A stretch of 64,000 nucleotides of DNA from Lucinisca nassula. Lineage: Eukaryota; Mollusca; Bivalvia; Lucinida; Lucinidae. The stretch's first letter is position 1, and the number at the start of each line of letters is the position of its first letter. The position numbers and the translations under genes were made by a program. A model generated the notes under the pieces. It made no database searches. It was not told the DNA's origin and saw only the letters and a program-made list of their open reading frames with translations. The stretch covers positions 167,202,652 through 167,266,651 of the forward strand of contig OY757012.1 in NCBI GenBank assembly GCA_963580285.1, written 5' to 3'. Positions 10,499 through 21,601 of the stretch are shown here, piece by piece.

Positions 10499-10775
10499 TC
10501 TGTTTGTTGAGTTGAGGTTTTACATCCCCGTCAACACTATTACGGTCATTTTGGAAACATTGTTTCCGATTTTTGTGGGATATTTACCTGACATTTAGAT
10601 TATGACATCTCAAGCCCTTCCACCCATAGACACCGCTTGGGTTTAAGGAGCTTTCTGACTTGCATGACTTTTCCTGGGCAGGCAGACCTAAGCCTTTCAC
10701 AAGTACCGGTACTCAAGTTTCTGAGGTTTTAGCTCTGTGTGGAAGCACCATGCTGCACAATTTATTTCTCCAAAA
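10499..10775 (-). mobile_element. SINE (tail GTTAAAC-CAAACAAA), - strand, diverged
   Basis: On the + strand it reads TTGAGGTTTTACATCCCCGT, TGACATCTCAAGCCCTTCC, GCAGGCAGACCTAAGCC and AGCTCTGTGTGGAAGCACCATG in order. The same order is seen in copies at 14881, 15882, 42818 and 54909 and, reversed, at 16946, 52381, 55191 and 58248. The end GACGTTAAACCTCAAATCAAAC resembles the shared 3' tail of Meta-SINE-type elements. Confidence 0.65.
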
Positions 10776-10792
10776 TAGAAGTGGAGGCAACG

Positions 10793-10860
10793 ACATGTGC
10801 ACCTACAGGAGGCACCCACCAAACCTTGTTTGGTGGGGTGCCTCCTGTGGGTGCACATGT
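10793..10860. repeat. 68 bp near-perfect hairpin
   Basis: ACATGTGCACC..ACAGGAGGCACC..ACCAAAC pairs with its reverse complement across a CTTG centre with about three mismatches. It stands directly after the SINE at 10499-10775. It could form a stem of about 32 bp in RNA or a cruciform in DNA. Confidence 0.75.
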
Positions 10861-10989
10861 CTAATTTTAGGTTTTCTTCACTTCTTTTTTGTTATGCATT
10901 GACTATTACATAAGGCAGAATATTCCATTGAGTACAAAACCTGTTAAGCCTTGACCTGCTGAATACCACAAGCTCTGCCTTTGCAACTT

Positions 10990-11046
10990 TGCAAACAGTG
11001 TAGATCTAGAAGCCATCTATTCAGGATCTACACTGTTTGTCATTCA
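10990..11046. repeat. Short hairpin MITE core (CAAACAGTGTAGATC type)
   Basis: GCAAACAGTGTAGATC and GATCTACACTGTTTG form arms around a degenerate centre. This motif recurs more than a dozen times in the window as the centre of TTAA-type MITEs. Confidence 0.55.
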
Positions 11047-11225
11047 GATTGTGAACTGATTGTTTGTTTGTTTGAATTGAGGTTTAACATCCCCGTTAAA
11101 ACTGTTTCGAGTGTGAACTGTATCCAGTTATTTAATTGGTTGCCAGTCAGAAATGGGTTCGGCTAAAAGGATTTATTCACAGGGCAAGAATTAATTGTTA
11201 ATAAATAATATTTTATCTGTTTCAG

Positions 11226-11322
11226 GCACTATGATACAGGCCAGTCTCCCAATGTGAAAAAGGCAAAAGATTTGGTAGAAGACTTGTCTCACATTAAAGA
11301 TCAGGTCAAGCACCTCGTTGAG
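11226..11322 (+). CDS. Exon of a TALPID3/KIAA0586-like protein (first in window)
   Basis: This 97 bp exon lies between a TTATCTGTTTCAG acceptor and a GAG|GTAAAA donor. Its first base completes a codon begun upstream. It then encodes 32 residues, HYDTGQSPNVKKAKDLVEDL followed by SHIKDQVKHLVE, and ends on a codon boundary. The peptide is charged and helical, fitting a centrosomal coiled-coil protein. Three further exons in the same phase series follow downstream. From recall of the family, I compare the HxDTGxxPxVKKA-type segment with the conserved middle of TALPID3, a distal-centriole protein needed for ciliogenesis and Hedgehog signalling. That identification was made without a search. The preceding exon is not visible in the 11 kb upstream. 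The downstream intron is about 22 kb. Confidence 0.6.
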
Positions 11323-11383
11323 GTAAAATGTTGTCACATTTAACTCTAGTCTTATATAATCAATGCCTACTGCCACTCACCTT

Positions 11384-11640
11384 TGGTAGCTCAGATGGAC
11401 CAGGAGGTTGCGGGCTCGATACAGGCCGATTTGGCACTATTAGTTCACCGAGATTGATCATGAAATCTGTTCTGTTTCACCTATTTTCAAAAAGGGCAGT
11501 TTCAGTTTCTGGCAATAGAAGATAGTAATGCACTTTACTGGTTAACAGCTTATGTATATGCATGCCCAGGAAAAGTGTGGTTAGGTCGACCTCCTTAGTG
11601 TTGACTGGGCTACTTATAAACATAAAAAGACGACCATAAG
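11384..11640 (+). mobile_element. Decayed tRNA-derived SINE
   Basis: An A-box-like GGTAGCTCAGATGG and a B-box-like GGGCTCGATACAGG are followed by AGTGTTGACTGGGC and a poor A-rich tail. A second head-like fragment (GGGGTAGCTCACCTGG) is at about 11675. Both are internal to an intron. Confidence 0.5.
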
Positions 11641-12527
11641 AAGTAGTGGGAATTTCCATCTTTGTTCATTACCGGGGTAGCTCACCTGGACAAAGGAAGA
11701 GCTATTGCACTACACCAGGTGTTGACCTCAAGGTCAAGGTCTCAGACTTAGAAATTTTTTAATGTTGAAGTTTATTAATAATGCATATTTCCCAGTCCAT
11801 ATAATAGGTTTGGTTCATATTTGATATCATGATAGATATAGGTCCAAGTTTTATTCAGCTACACCTCCACCCATGACGTCATGGTCTTGGTCATGGACTG
11901 AGAATTTTTATATTAGAGTTTTTAACAAAACATTTTCCATACCATGTTATGGATTTGGTTCATGCATGTATTTGGAATGATGATAGATGGAGGTCTAAAC
12001 TTTTCTTCAGCAATACCTTCAACCATGACCTCAAGGTCAAGTTCCTAGACACTTCTGCAGAACATGCCATGAATAGACCATAAATTACCCATGAAATGCC
12101 CACCCATGAAAAGCGACAAGATCAATGGTAATTAATTAGCAATTACTTGCCCATTACGTACCATGAATTTTTGTGGGAAAAAATGACACCTTTTTAATGG
12201 CCATTAGAAAAGGACATTCAATGAATAATTTTAAGTTTTTGATTAATGGCAAGGGATATACCCATTAATAATTTTGATGGTCATTTTTAATGGAAAGATG
12301 CCCATGAAAAGAGTTACAATTAAGGACCCATTAATTATTCATGCACATAAAATCATAGTTTAACAAAACTCATTGCCAAGTCATTCATTTTAGTTCTTGT
12401 CTGATAATTCATGGTTGGCAGAAAATTTATAGTGGTCATTAATATTTTAATGGTAAACTAAGGGGGATCAATGACCATCAAAATAATGGCCATGCAAAAT
12501 TGCACACAATAATGTAATAAATAAATC
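11641..12527. other. Intronic DNA with many CCATTAA/TTAATGG and TGACCTCAAGGTCA words
   Basis: There are no genes. The first half holds a decayed tandem repeat with CATGACCTCAAGGTCAAG. The second half (about 12080-12480) is unusually rich in short inverted words such as ACCATGAA, CCATTAAT and TTAATGG. A similar texture appears at 25040-25620. Confidence 0.4.
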
Positions 12528-12590
12528 GGTCAGTCTGATTACCGCAGGATACCGCAGGATACCACAGGATACCGCAGGATCCTTTTCATA

Positions 12591-14415
12591 TAGAATAGAA
12601 TAGAATTTATTGAATTGCACTGTTATACCCAGCAAGTGAGTTAACGGCAAATGACATGCAATATACAAAATTACATCGCATATAAATACATTAACATTCT
12701 CACACTTTCATCCATCCACATACACACATTATTGCATTATAAATGATGATAAAAGTTGAGTAAATAATTGGTTTGGAGATTCGAGACCCATGATAGAAAT
12801 ATTAATTGTATTTTTTTTTTCATGAAAATCAATGAAATAGAGCATAATATCAATGACATATAAAGCATATTTTACATTTTCTAGTGAAAATATAAAATTT
12901 ATACCTTCACTTACCAGTCTTCAGAAATTTGAATATCCTCTATTTATGTAATTTCACATTCATATATAAATTTTGCCACAGCTTTAACCACACTTTGATC
13001 ATTACTTGTCATTAAGGTAGTAAAAATAACATTATGCTCAAGGCTAGGATATCTTAAGTTACTATCTTTAACGGTATCAAACATTTTCCGTCTTAATTCT
13101 GTGTATCTTTTACAGCCACATAAGAAATGAATTTTATCTTCTATTATATTACAAAAATGGCATAGTCTTTCTTCAGGTATTTCTCCACAATATCTACAAC
13201 GCTCAATCCTTAACCTGTGAGTGCTTATTCTAAACGAGGATAGAGATTTTCTGAGTTTTTTGTCTTGCAAAATTTCTAAATATGGTTCTATTTCAAAGTT
13301 CTTTTTTATAAGCTTATATGTTCTTAATTTTTTCATTTCTTCTTCAGATGACAATCGTTTTTTCCAAAATGAAATAAATCTTTCTTTCAGCTTAGTTTTA
13401 ATTGAATAAAGAAGTGCCGACTGATTAAATGTAGACTGATTGGTCCAAACATGAGAAAAACCTAAATCAAACAATATATTCTTTATAAATTTCAACCACA
13501 TACATTTATCACCGCAGTCATTCATCTGGTCTTGGTATGCTTTCGATATTAAAAAATCTTTATGTGACTGAATGGTATGCAACCAAAAGTTAATGCAACT
13601 TGTCAGAATAGAAATTATCATAGGAAATTGTCCAAGCTCACTTATGACAGCAAAATTACAAGCTTTGGAATTAACACCTAAGACATATTTACAAAACCTT
13701 ATGTTAACTTTATCAAAGTTACAATTACTTTTCAAAGAAATATCGAACATGTCGTCTAAAGTTTTACTCTTATAACAAGACTTGTAAGCTCCCCATATCT
13801 CAGCATTGTACAAGGCTATAGGTTTGACTAATGCATCAAATATATGCAGCACTGAAGACGGTTTAATAGATTTGTCAAACAGTCCTTGCTTAATAGAGAA
13901 TAAAGCTCTGTTTGCTTTCATGCTAAGTGTTTTTTCAGCAGCAGAAAACTTTCCATTGGAAGAAAATATTATTCCTAGATATTTGTATTGTTTTACATGT
14001 TCTAGCTCATCATTGTCTATACTGAACTGGAATATGTTTTTTATAGCTAGTCTGCCAGTTTTTTGAGAACGTCATTATCTTAGATTTGTCTGTATTGATG
14101 GCCAGTCCCCATTTATTACAAAAATCTTTAACCTTATCTATGTTTCTTTGGAGCCCTTCTTCCGTCATCGAAAGTAGTACTAAATCATCGGCATATAACA
14201 AATGACTAACCCTCGTATCATGTAAAATGGGTGAATTATCACTTAAAATTTCAGAACTAATATCATTTATAAAAATGTTAAATAAAAGGGGGCTTAGAAC
14301 ATTACCTTGATGTACCCCTTGGTGTATACTTATAGGTTCAGTCAATGTGTTTTTACTCTTCACTCTAGAGATTGAGTGTTGATACATTGATTTGTCAGCC
14401 GATATATATTACCAA
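12591..14415 (-). pseudogene. LINE (non-LTR retrotransposon) ORF2 fragment, frameshifted
   Basis: On the - strand, 14387-14060 encodes a reverse transcriptase palm with QGNVLSPLLFNIFINDI and the catalytic LLYADDLVLLS block. It is followed (about 14060-12944) by a thumb/connection region and a C-terminal Cys/His cluster (CRYCGEIPEERLCHFCNIIE..HFLCGC). One extra A in an A6 run near 14060-14066 shifts the frame between the two parts; the continuation (KQYKYLGIIFSSNGKFS) is readable in the other frame. The 5' half (endonuclease and RT N-terminus) is absent, as usual for truncated insertions. The 3' end carries AATAAA and a TTCTA repeat at 12591-12612. The clade is not determined. Confidence 0.85.
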
Positions 14416-14577
14416 AACTGTATTAAAATGTTTATATAATGAGCAAAGCCCTTAGCGTGGTGCCGGCTGGAAACTAAGAATAATTTTATATTCTTAGGCT
14501 AACGTGACAGGGTGTCTTTAGCAATATACGTCGCACATCGCGGAATCATTCATACTGTAAAATGAATAGTTCTCGAT

Positions 14578-15258
14578 CAATACGAAAACATACCTATTCC
14601 AAAATATTCACATTTTTACCGCCGAAAAAAAATATGAAAATTTTCTGGAAAACAAAAAAATGATATTTTCCTTATTCCAGCTCTAAACATACATTGGTGG
14701 CTTCTCGTTAGAACAGTCTCGTCGTGACGGTTCTAATGAGTACACACAATCTATGTTTTGAGCAGAAATAAGAAGAATAACATATCCTATATTAAAGTGT
14801 GTGTGTGTGTTTTGGTTTTGGGACTTTACCGCCCTTTCAAGATTATTTCACTCATATCGAGCCGATCGTTAATCAGAGTTTTGTTTGATTTGAGGTTTAA
14901 TGTCCCCATCATCACTGTATAGGTCATTTTTGAGACGTCGCTGCCAGTTTCGTGGGACTTTTACCCGACATTGAGATGAAATGACATCTCAAGCCATGTT
15001 GCCCAATGAAACCAATAGGGTTTATAAGCCGGGACGGACCAACTCGCATCGCTTTTCCTGGGTAGGCTTAGATCCTCTAAGCAGTTCACCAATACTCGTA
15101 TGCAGCTCTGCCTGGAAGCGTCATGCAGCCCATTTACATGTATTTCTTCAAGTCCCGATCGGCGGGGGTCGATCGTTAATCAGAGTTGGGCGAAAACCGG
15201 AGTACCCGAAGGTGGGTTTTAAGGGGTCAACATTATGAAGGCGTATTTTCCATAATGA
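14578..15258. mobile_element. Palindromic MITE family 1 split by a SINE
   Basis: The left part (14578-14862) has ACGAAAACATACCTATTCC, ACCGCCGAAAAAA and the GTTAGAAC..GTTCTAA palindrome. The right part (15188-15258) has GGTGGGTTTTAAGGGGTCA and GAAGGCGTATTTTCC..TAATG. The insert between is the SINE at 14881-15169. Confidence 0.65.
14863..15187 (-). mobile_element. SINE with a perfect 18 bp target-site duplication
   Basis: CGATCGTTAATCAGAGTT occurs exactly at 14863-14880 and 15170-15187. The 289 bp between them is a - strand SINE: the tail is at the left (TTGTTTGATTTGAGGTTTAA) and the body has GACATCTCAAGCCATG, ACCAATAGGGTTTATAAGCC and GGCTTAGATCCTC. The intact duplication and limited divergence mark a relatively recent insertion. 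Confidence 0.85.
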
Positions 15259-15881
15259 ATGTATTCTATTTTGGGGTGGATTGTTTGTCTACGTTAGAAA
15301 GCATAGATGTTCTTCTGTGCTAAAGTCCATGTGATTATATATCACTGACATGTCAAAATAATGCTTATTTTTTAGATAATATCCTCTGTCTGCCAGTGTG
15401 TAGAGTAAGAGGGTTACTGTGTGTATAGAGGTGGACTGGATTTCGCAAACAACGCTGATACCGCAAAATGTGGTGTATGATCAGGGTCTACACTCTTTGC
15501 TAAAAAAAGTGGAATTTATGGGTTAAAGGAAACATTTTAAATCTCACTCCAGGACAGCACTCAGAGACATTTGAACCACCATATTACTGCCAGAACTTGG
15601 ATTATACTTTCATTTAAAAAAAAAAAAAACATGTTAAAAAAAGTGTTCAAATACGATATCTTCTATTATTATTTTCAATCAAGAAGACAAATATATTATT
15701 TTTTATCATTATTTTCAATCAAGAAGACAAACACACATATATAAAAAGGATCCTGCGGTATCCTGTGATATCCTGCGGTATCCTGCTGTATCCTGCGGTA
15801 TTCAGACCGACCCTAAATTGAGGGCTATTATTTACAAAGAAATGACAGCCATAAAAATGAAAGGTGTTGGAAAAAATCATG

Positions 15882-16150
15882 CTTTGTTTGAATTGTTTGA
15901 ACTGAGGTTTATCATCCCCTTCAGCACTATTAAAGTTATTATGGAGATGTTGCTTCTGATTTTGTTAGACTTTTTCCCAATATTGAGATGAAATGACATC
16001 TCAAGTCCTATCTCCTAAAGAAACCACTGGGGTTGGAGGAGCCATCCGACTCACACAACTTTGCCTGAGCAGGCTTAGCTAGACCAACTAAGCAGTTTAC
16101 CAGTACTAACCTCCAGTCCTTTTCATCTCTGGGTGGAAGCAACCTGTAAC
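15882..16150 (-). mobile_element. SINE, - strand, diverged
   Basis: It has the same order of blocks as the copy at 14881: TTGAACTGAGGTTTATCATC, ATGACATCTCAAGTCC, GGCTTAGC, CAGTTTACCAGTACTAAC and GGGTGGAAGC. Confidence 0.6.
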
Positions 16151-16945
16151 CTAAGGTCAGAAAAAATACATGTGTTTCAGATGACCCTTGAAAAAATAAT
16201 AGGGTTAGTTGGTAGTAATTTTTTATGCCCCCACCTATTTGGAGAATAGCGGAAGGGCATTAAGTTTTACCCCTGTCCGTTCGTTTGTCCGTCCGTCCCG
16301 ACATCGTGTCCGGGCCATAACTCCTAAACCATATGGAATATATTCATGAAACTTCACAGGTGCATTCATCACACTGAGACAATGTGTCATGAACAAGGAA
16401 GACAACTCTTGCATTTTTGGGTTTTGGATTATCTGCCCTTGACTAAGTACCATATAGTAAACCGTGTCTGGGCCATAACTCCTAAACCGTATGGAATATA
16501 TTCATGAAACTTCACAGGTGCATTCATCATACTGAGACGATGTGTCATGAACAAGGAAGATAACTCTTGTGTTTTTGGTTTTTGGATTATCTGCCCTTGA
16601 CTTAGTACCATATAGTAAACCGTGTCCGGGCCATAACTCCAAAACCGTATGGAATAAATTCATGAAACTTCACAGGTGCATTCATCACACTGAGACGATG
16701 TGTCATGAACAAGGAAGACAACCCTTGCATTTTTGGTTTTTGGATTATCTGCCATTGACTTAGTACCATATAGTAAACTGTGTCCGGGCCATAACTCCTA
16801 AACCGTATGGAATATATTCATGAAACTTCACAGGTGCATTTATCACACTGAGACGATGTGTCATGAACAAGGAAGACAACTCTTGCTTTTTTGGTTTTTG
16901 GATTATCTGCCCTTGACTTAGTACCATATAGTAAACCGTGTCTGG

Positions 16946-17146
16946 CTTAGAGAATCTAAGCCTGTCCAGGAACCGTGGTGCGAGGCGGACCGCCCATGCT
17001 AATAAACCCTATTGGTTTCATTGGGCGACAGGGCTTGAGATGTTATTTCATCTCAATGTCGGGTAAAAGTCCCACAAAATTGGAAGCAATGTCTCCAAAA
17101 TGACCTTTACAGTGTTGACGTGGACGTTAAACTCCAAATCAAACGA
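16946..17146 (+). mobile_element. SINE nested in the outer element
   Basis: It is flanked by AAACCGTGTCTGG (16933-16945) and AAACCATGTCTGG (17147-17159), a 13 bp duplication with one difference. The body has AATAAACCCTATTGGTTTCA, GGGCTTGAGATGTTATTTCA and the tail GACGTTAAACTCCAAATCAA. Confidence 0.8.
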
Positions 17147-17483
17147 AAACCATGTCTGGGCCAAAACTCCTAAACCGTATGGAATATATCCATGAAACTT
17201 CACAGGTGCATTCATCACACTGAGACGATGTGTCATGAACAAGGAAGACAACTCTTGCATTTTTATGCCCCCGCGTATTCGGAGAATACCGGAAGGGCAT
17301 TAAGTTTGACCCCTGTCTGTCCGTTCGTACGTTCGTCTGTGCGTCCGTTCGTCTGTTCGTCCGGTGACATCTTGTCCGGGCCATAACTCCTAAACCGTAT
17401 GGAATATATTCATGAAACTTCACAGTTGCATTCATCACACTGAGACGATGTGTCATGAACAAGGAAGACAACTCTTGCTTTTT

Positions 17484-20400
17484 AGCTCACCTGAGCCTTT
17501 AGGCTCATAGGTGAGCTTATAGTATAGCCATGGTCCGTCGTCCGTCCGTCCGTCCGTCCGTCCGTCCGTCCGTCCGTCCGTCCACCATTTTCAAAGATCT
17601 TCTTCTCCTATACTGCAGGGCCAATCAAAGCCAAATTTCATATGGAGCCTCAGTGGGATGGGGGAACGAAAGTTTGTTCGCGGGGTCTGGATCACATGAC
17701 CAAGATGGCCGCCATGCCCATATATGGTAAAAAGCCTTCAAAAATCTTCTTCTCCAGAACCATAAGGCCAATGGCCTTGAAACTTGGCATGTAGCATATG
17801 GTACTCGGGCCCATCATGGCTTGTACAAATGGTGACCCTGGGTTGACCTTGACCTATTTTACAGCAATGTCAAATATGCCAACTTAGGCTTTTGCATGGA
17901 GAAAAGTGAAAATAATGGATTTTTAGGAAACCATTGAAGACAGTGTCACCAAAATTTGTAGATCAGGAAAAGTAATTGAATACATGAAGATCTATGGGTT
18001 AGAAAGGTCAAGGTCATTCATTGACCTTAGACCAAGGTCATTCAGGTTCCAGATTTCAAACATTTTTTTCTCAGAAACTACCGAACCAATTGAAGTGAAA
18101 TTTGATATGGAGCCTTTGTGAGTTGAACAAATGAAAAGTTGCTCATATGGTCTAGGTCACATGACCAAGATGGCGGCCACGCCTATATATGATAAAAAGC
18201 CTTCAAAATCCTTCTTCTCTAGAACTGTAAGGCCAATGGCCTTGAAACTTGGCATGTAGCATATGGTACACGGGCCCATCATGGCTTGTACAAATGGTGA
18301 CCCTGGGTTGACCTTGACCTATTTTACAGCAATGTCAAATATGCCGACGTAGGCTTTTGCATGGAGAAAAGTGAAAATAATGGATTTTTAGGAAACCATT
18401 GAAGACAGTGTCACCAAAATTTGTAGATCAGGTAAAGTAATTGAATACATGAAGATCTATTGGTTAGAAAGGTCAAGGTCATTCATTGACCTTAGACCAA
18501 GGTCATTCAGGTTCCAGATTTCAAACATTTTTTTCTCAGAAACTACCAAACCAATTGAAGTGAAATTCGATATGGAGCCTTTGTGAGTTGAACAAATGAA
18601 AAGTTGCCAATATGGTCTAGGTCACATGACATAGATGGCGGCCACGCCTATATATGATAAAAAGCCTTCAAAATTCTTCTTCTCTAGAACTGTAAGGCCA
18701 ATGGCCTTGAAACTTGGCATGTAGCATATGGTACTCGGGCCCATCATAGTTTGTACAAATGGTGACCCTTGGCTGACCTTGACCTATTGACCAGCAATTA
18801 AAGTTTGTTTGCGGGGTCTGGATCACATGACCAAGATGGCCACCATGCCCATATATGGTAATAAGCCTTCAAAAATCTTCTCCAGAACTGTAAGGCCAGT
18901 GGCCTTGAAATTCGGCATGTAGCATATGGTACTCAGGCCCATCAGAGCTTGTACAAATGGTGATTGTGGGTTGATCTTGACCTATTTTACAGCAAAGTCA
19001 AGTTTGCCGACTTAGGCTTTTGCATGGAGAAAAGTGAAAATAATGGATCTTTAGGAAACCATTGAAGTTAGTGTCACCAGAATTTGTAGATCAGGTAAAA
19101 TAACTGAAAACATGAAGAGCTATGGGTTAGAAAGGTCAAGGTCATTCATTGACCATAGACCAAGGTCATTCAGGTTCTATATTTCAAACATTTTTTTCTC
19201 AGAAACTACCGGGCCAATTGAAGTGAAATTCAATATGGAGCCTTTGTGAGTTGAACAAATGAAAAATTGCCAATACCATCTAGATCACGTGACCAAGATG
19301 GCGGCCACGCCCAGATATGGTTAAAAGATTTCAAAATTCTTCTTCTCCAGAACCGTAAGGCCAATGGCCTTGAAACTTGGCAAGTAGCATATGGTACTCA
19401 GGCCCATCATAGTTTGTACAAATGGTGACCCTGGGTTGACATTGACCTATTTTACAGCAATGTCAAATTTGCCGACTAAGACTTTTGCATCGGAAAAAAG
19501 TGAAAATAATGGATTTTTAGAAAACCATTGAAGACAGTGTCACCAAAATTGGTAGATCAGGTAAAGTAAATGAATGCATGAAGATCTATAGGTAAGAAAG
19601 GTCTAAGGTCATTCATTGACCTTTGACCAAGGTCAATCAGGTTCCATATTTAAAAAAAAAAAAACATTTTTTTTTCTCAGAAACTACTGAGCCAATTGAA
19701 GTGGAATTCAATATGGAGCCTTCGTGTGTTGAACAAATGAAAAGTTGCCAATATGGTCTAGATCACCTGACCAAGATGGCTGCCATGCAGATATATAGTA
19801 AAAAGCCGTCATAAATCTTCTTCTCCAGAACTTCTCTAAAAATCTTCTTCGCCAATGGCCTTGAAACTTGGCGTATAGCATATGGTACTCGGGCCCATCA
19901 TAGTTTGTACAAATGGTGACACTGGGTTGACCTTGACCTATTTTACGGCAATATCAAAGTCAACTTAGGCTTTTGCATGGGAAAAAGTGAAAATAATGGA
20001 TTTTTTGGAAACCATTGAAGAAAGTCTCACCAAAATTTGTAGATCAGGTAAAGTTACTGAATACATGAAGATGTATAGGTAAGAATGGTCAAGGTCATTC
20101 AGTGATCTGGGACCATATTTCAAACATTTTTTTCTCAGAAACTGCTGGACCAATTCAAGTGAAATTTGATATTGATCCTTTATGTGATGAACAAATGAAA
20201 ATTTGCTGATATGGTTCAGGTCACATGACCAAGATGGTGGCCATGCCCATATATGGTAAAAACCCTTTAACATTCTTCTTCGGAACCGTACGGCCAATGA
20301 CCTTGAAACTTGGCACATAGCACTCAGGCCTATCATAATTTGTTCAAATGGTGATTCTGGATTGACCGTGACCTATTTTACGCCAATGTCAAATTTGCCG

Positions 20401-20883
20401 ACTTAGGCTTTTGCATGGGAAAAAGTGAAAATAATGGATTTTTATGAAACCATTGAAGACAGTGTCACAAAAATTGGTAGATCATGTAAAGTAACTGAAT
20501 ACATGAAGATTTATGGGTAAGAAAGGTCTGGGACCAAGATCACTCAGGTTCCATATGTCAGAAACTACTGGGCGAACTGAAATAAAATTTGATACGGAGC
20601 CTTTATGCGATGAACTAATGAAAACTGCTAATACGGTCCAGGTCACATGACCAAGATGGCGTCCATGCCCATACAAAGTAAAAACCTTTCAAATTCTTCT
20701 TCTCTGGAACCATAAGGCCAATGACATTGAAACTTGGCAAGTAGAATTGGGTACTTGGACCATTATTGGACGGATTTTTAAAAAAAATTGGACTTATTTA
20801 CTCGGACCTATCATAGTTTGTTCAAATGGTAGCCCTGGGTTGATGTCAGGTGAGCGTTTACAGGACCACTGGTCCTCTGGTTT
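17484..20883 (+). mobile_element. Third-level element, AGCTCACCTG type, units of about 460-480 bp
   Basis: It begins after a T run with AGCTCACCTGAGCC..GGCTCATAGGTGAGC and a perfect (GTCC)n tract (17526-17582). The core repeats contain GGCCAATGGCCTTGAAACTT, ATGGTACTCGGGCCCATCAT, GGGTTGACCTTGACCTATTT and CACATGACCAAGATGGC. The 3' end has CAGGTGAGCG (inverted copy of the 5' CGCTCACCTG-like start) and the hairpin AGGACC-ACT-GGTCCT. After it the host element resumes at GGTTTTTGAATT. Confidence 0.7.
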
Positions 20884-21601
20884 GGTTTTTGAATTATGTG
20901 CCCTTGACTTAGTACCATATAGTAAACCGTGTCCAGGCCACAACTCCTAAACCTTATGGAATATATTCATGAAACTTCACAGGTGCATTCATCACACTGA
21001 GACGATGTGTCATGAACAAGGAAGACAACTCCTGCTTGTTTAGTTTTTGAATTATCTGCCCTTGACTTACATCCATATATAGTCAAATGGTATGTCTTGT
21101 CCGGGCCATAACTCCTAAACCGTATGGAATATATTCATGAAACTTCACAGGTGCATTCATCACACTTAGACGATGTGTCATGAATAAGGAAGACAACTCT
21201 TGCATTTTTGGTTTTTGAATTATCTGCCCTTGACTTAGTACCATATAGTAAACCGTGTCCGGGCCATAACTCCTAAACCGTATGGAATATATTCATGAAA
21301 CTTCACAGGTGCATTCATCACACGGAGACGATGTGTCATGAACAAGGAAGACAACTCTTGCATTTTTGGTTTTTGAATTATCTGCCCTTGACTTAGTACC
21401 AAATAGTGAACCGTGTCCAGGCCATAACTCCTAAACCGTATGGAATATATTCATGAAACTTCACAGGTGCATTCATCACACTGAGACGATGCGTCATGAA
21501 CCATGAACAAGGAAGACAACTCTTGCATTTTTGGTTTTTGGATTATCTGCCCTTGATGCATATATTTTATGATTTATTTGAAGTACATTTGTAATATTTT
21601 T

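Larger units (their letters stand above)
12528..15812. mobile_element. Possible DNA transposon with TIRs built of a 10 bp tandem repeat
   Basis: The left end (12528-12589) reads GGTCAGTCTGATTACCGCAG, then repeats of TACCGCAGGA (four) and ATCCTTTT. The right end (15743-15812) is the reverse complement with five decamers and the same GGTCGGTCTGA start. Similarity covers about 60 bp. Between them lie a LINE fragment, a MITE split by a SINE, and unassigned DNA, with no transposase for the outer element. Clean target duplications are not visible. Two solo MITEs facing each other is an alternative. Confidence 0.45.

Noticed and set aside
17526..17582. Regular GTCC repeats and evenly spaced tandem units resembling a CRISPR-like array
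   Set aside because: The units are contiguous with no unique spacers, and the context is a eukaryotic transposon.
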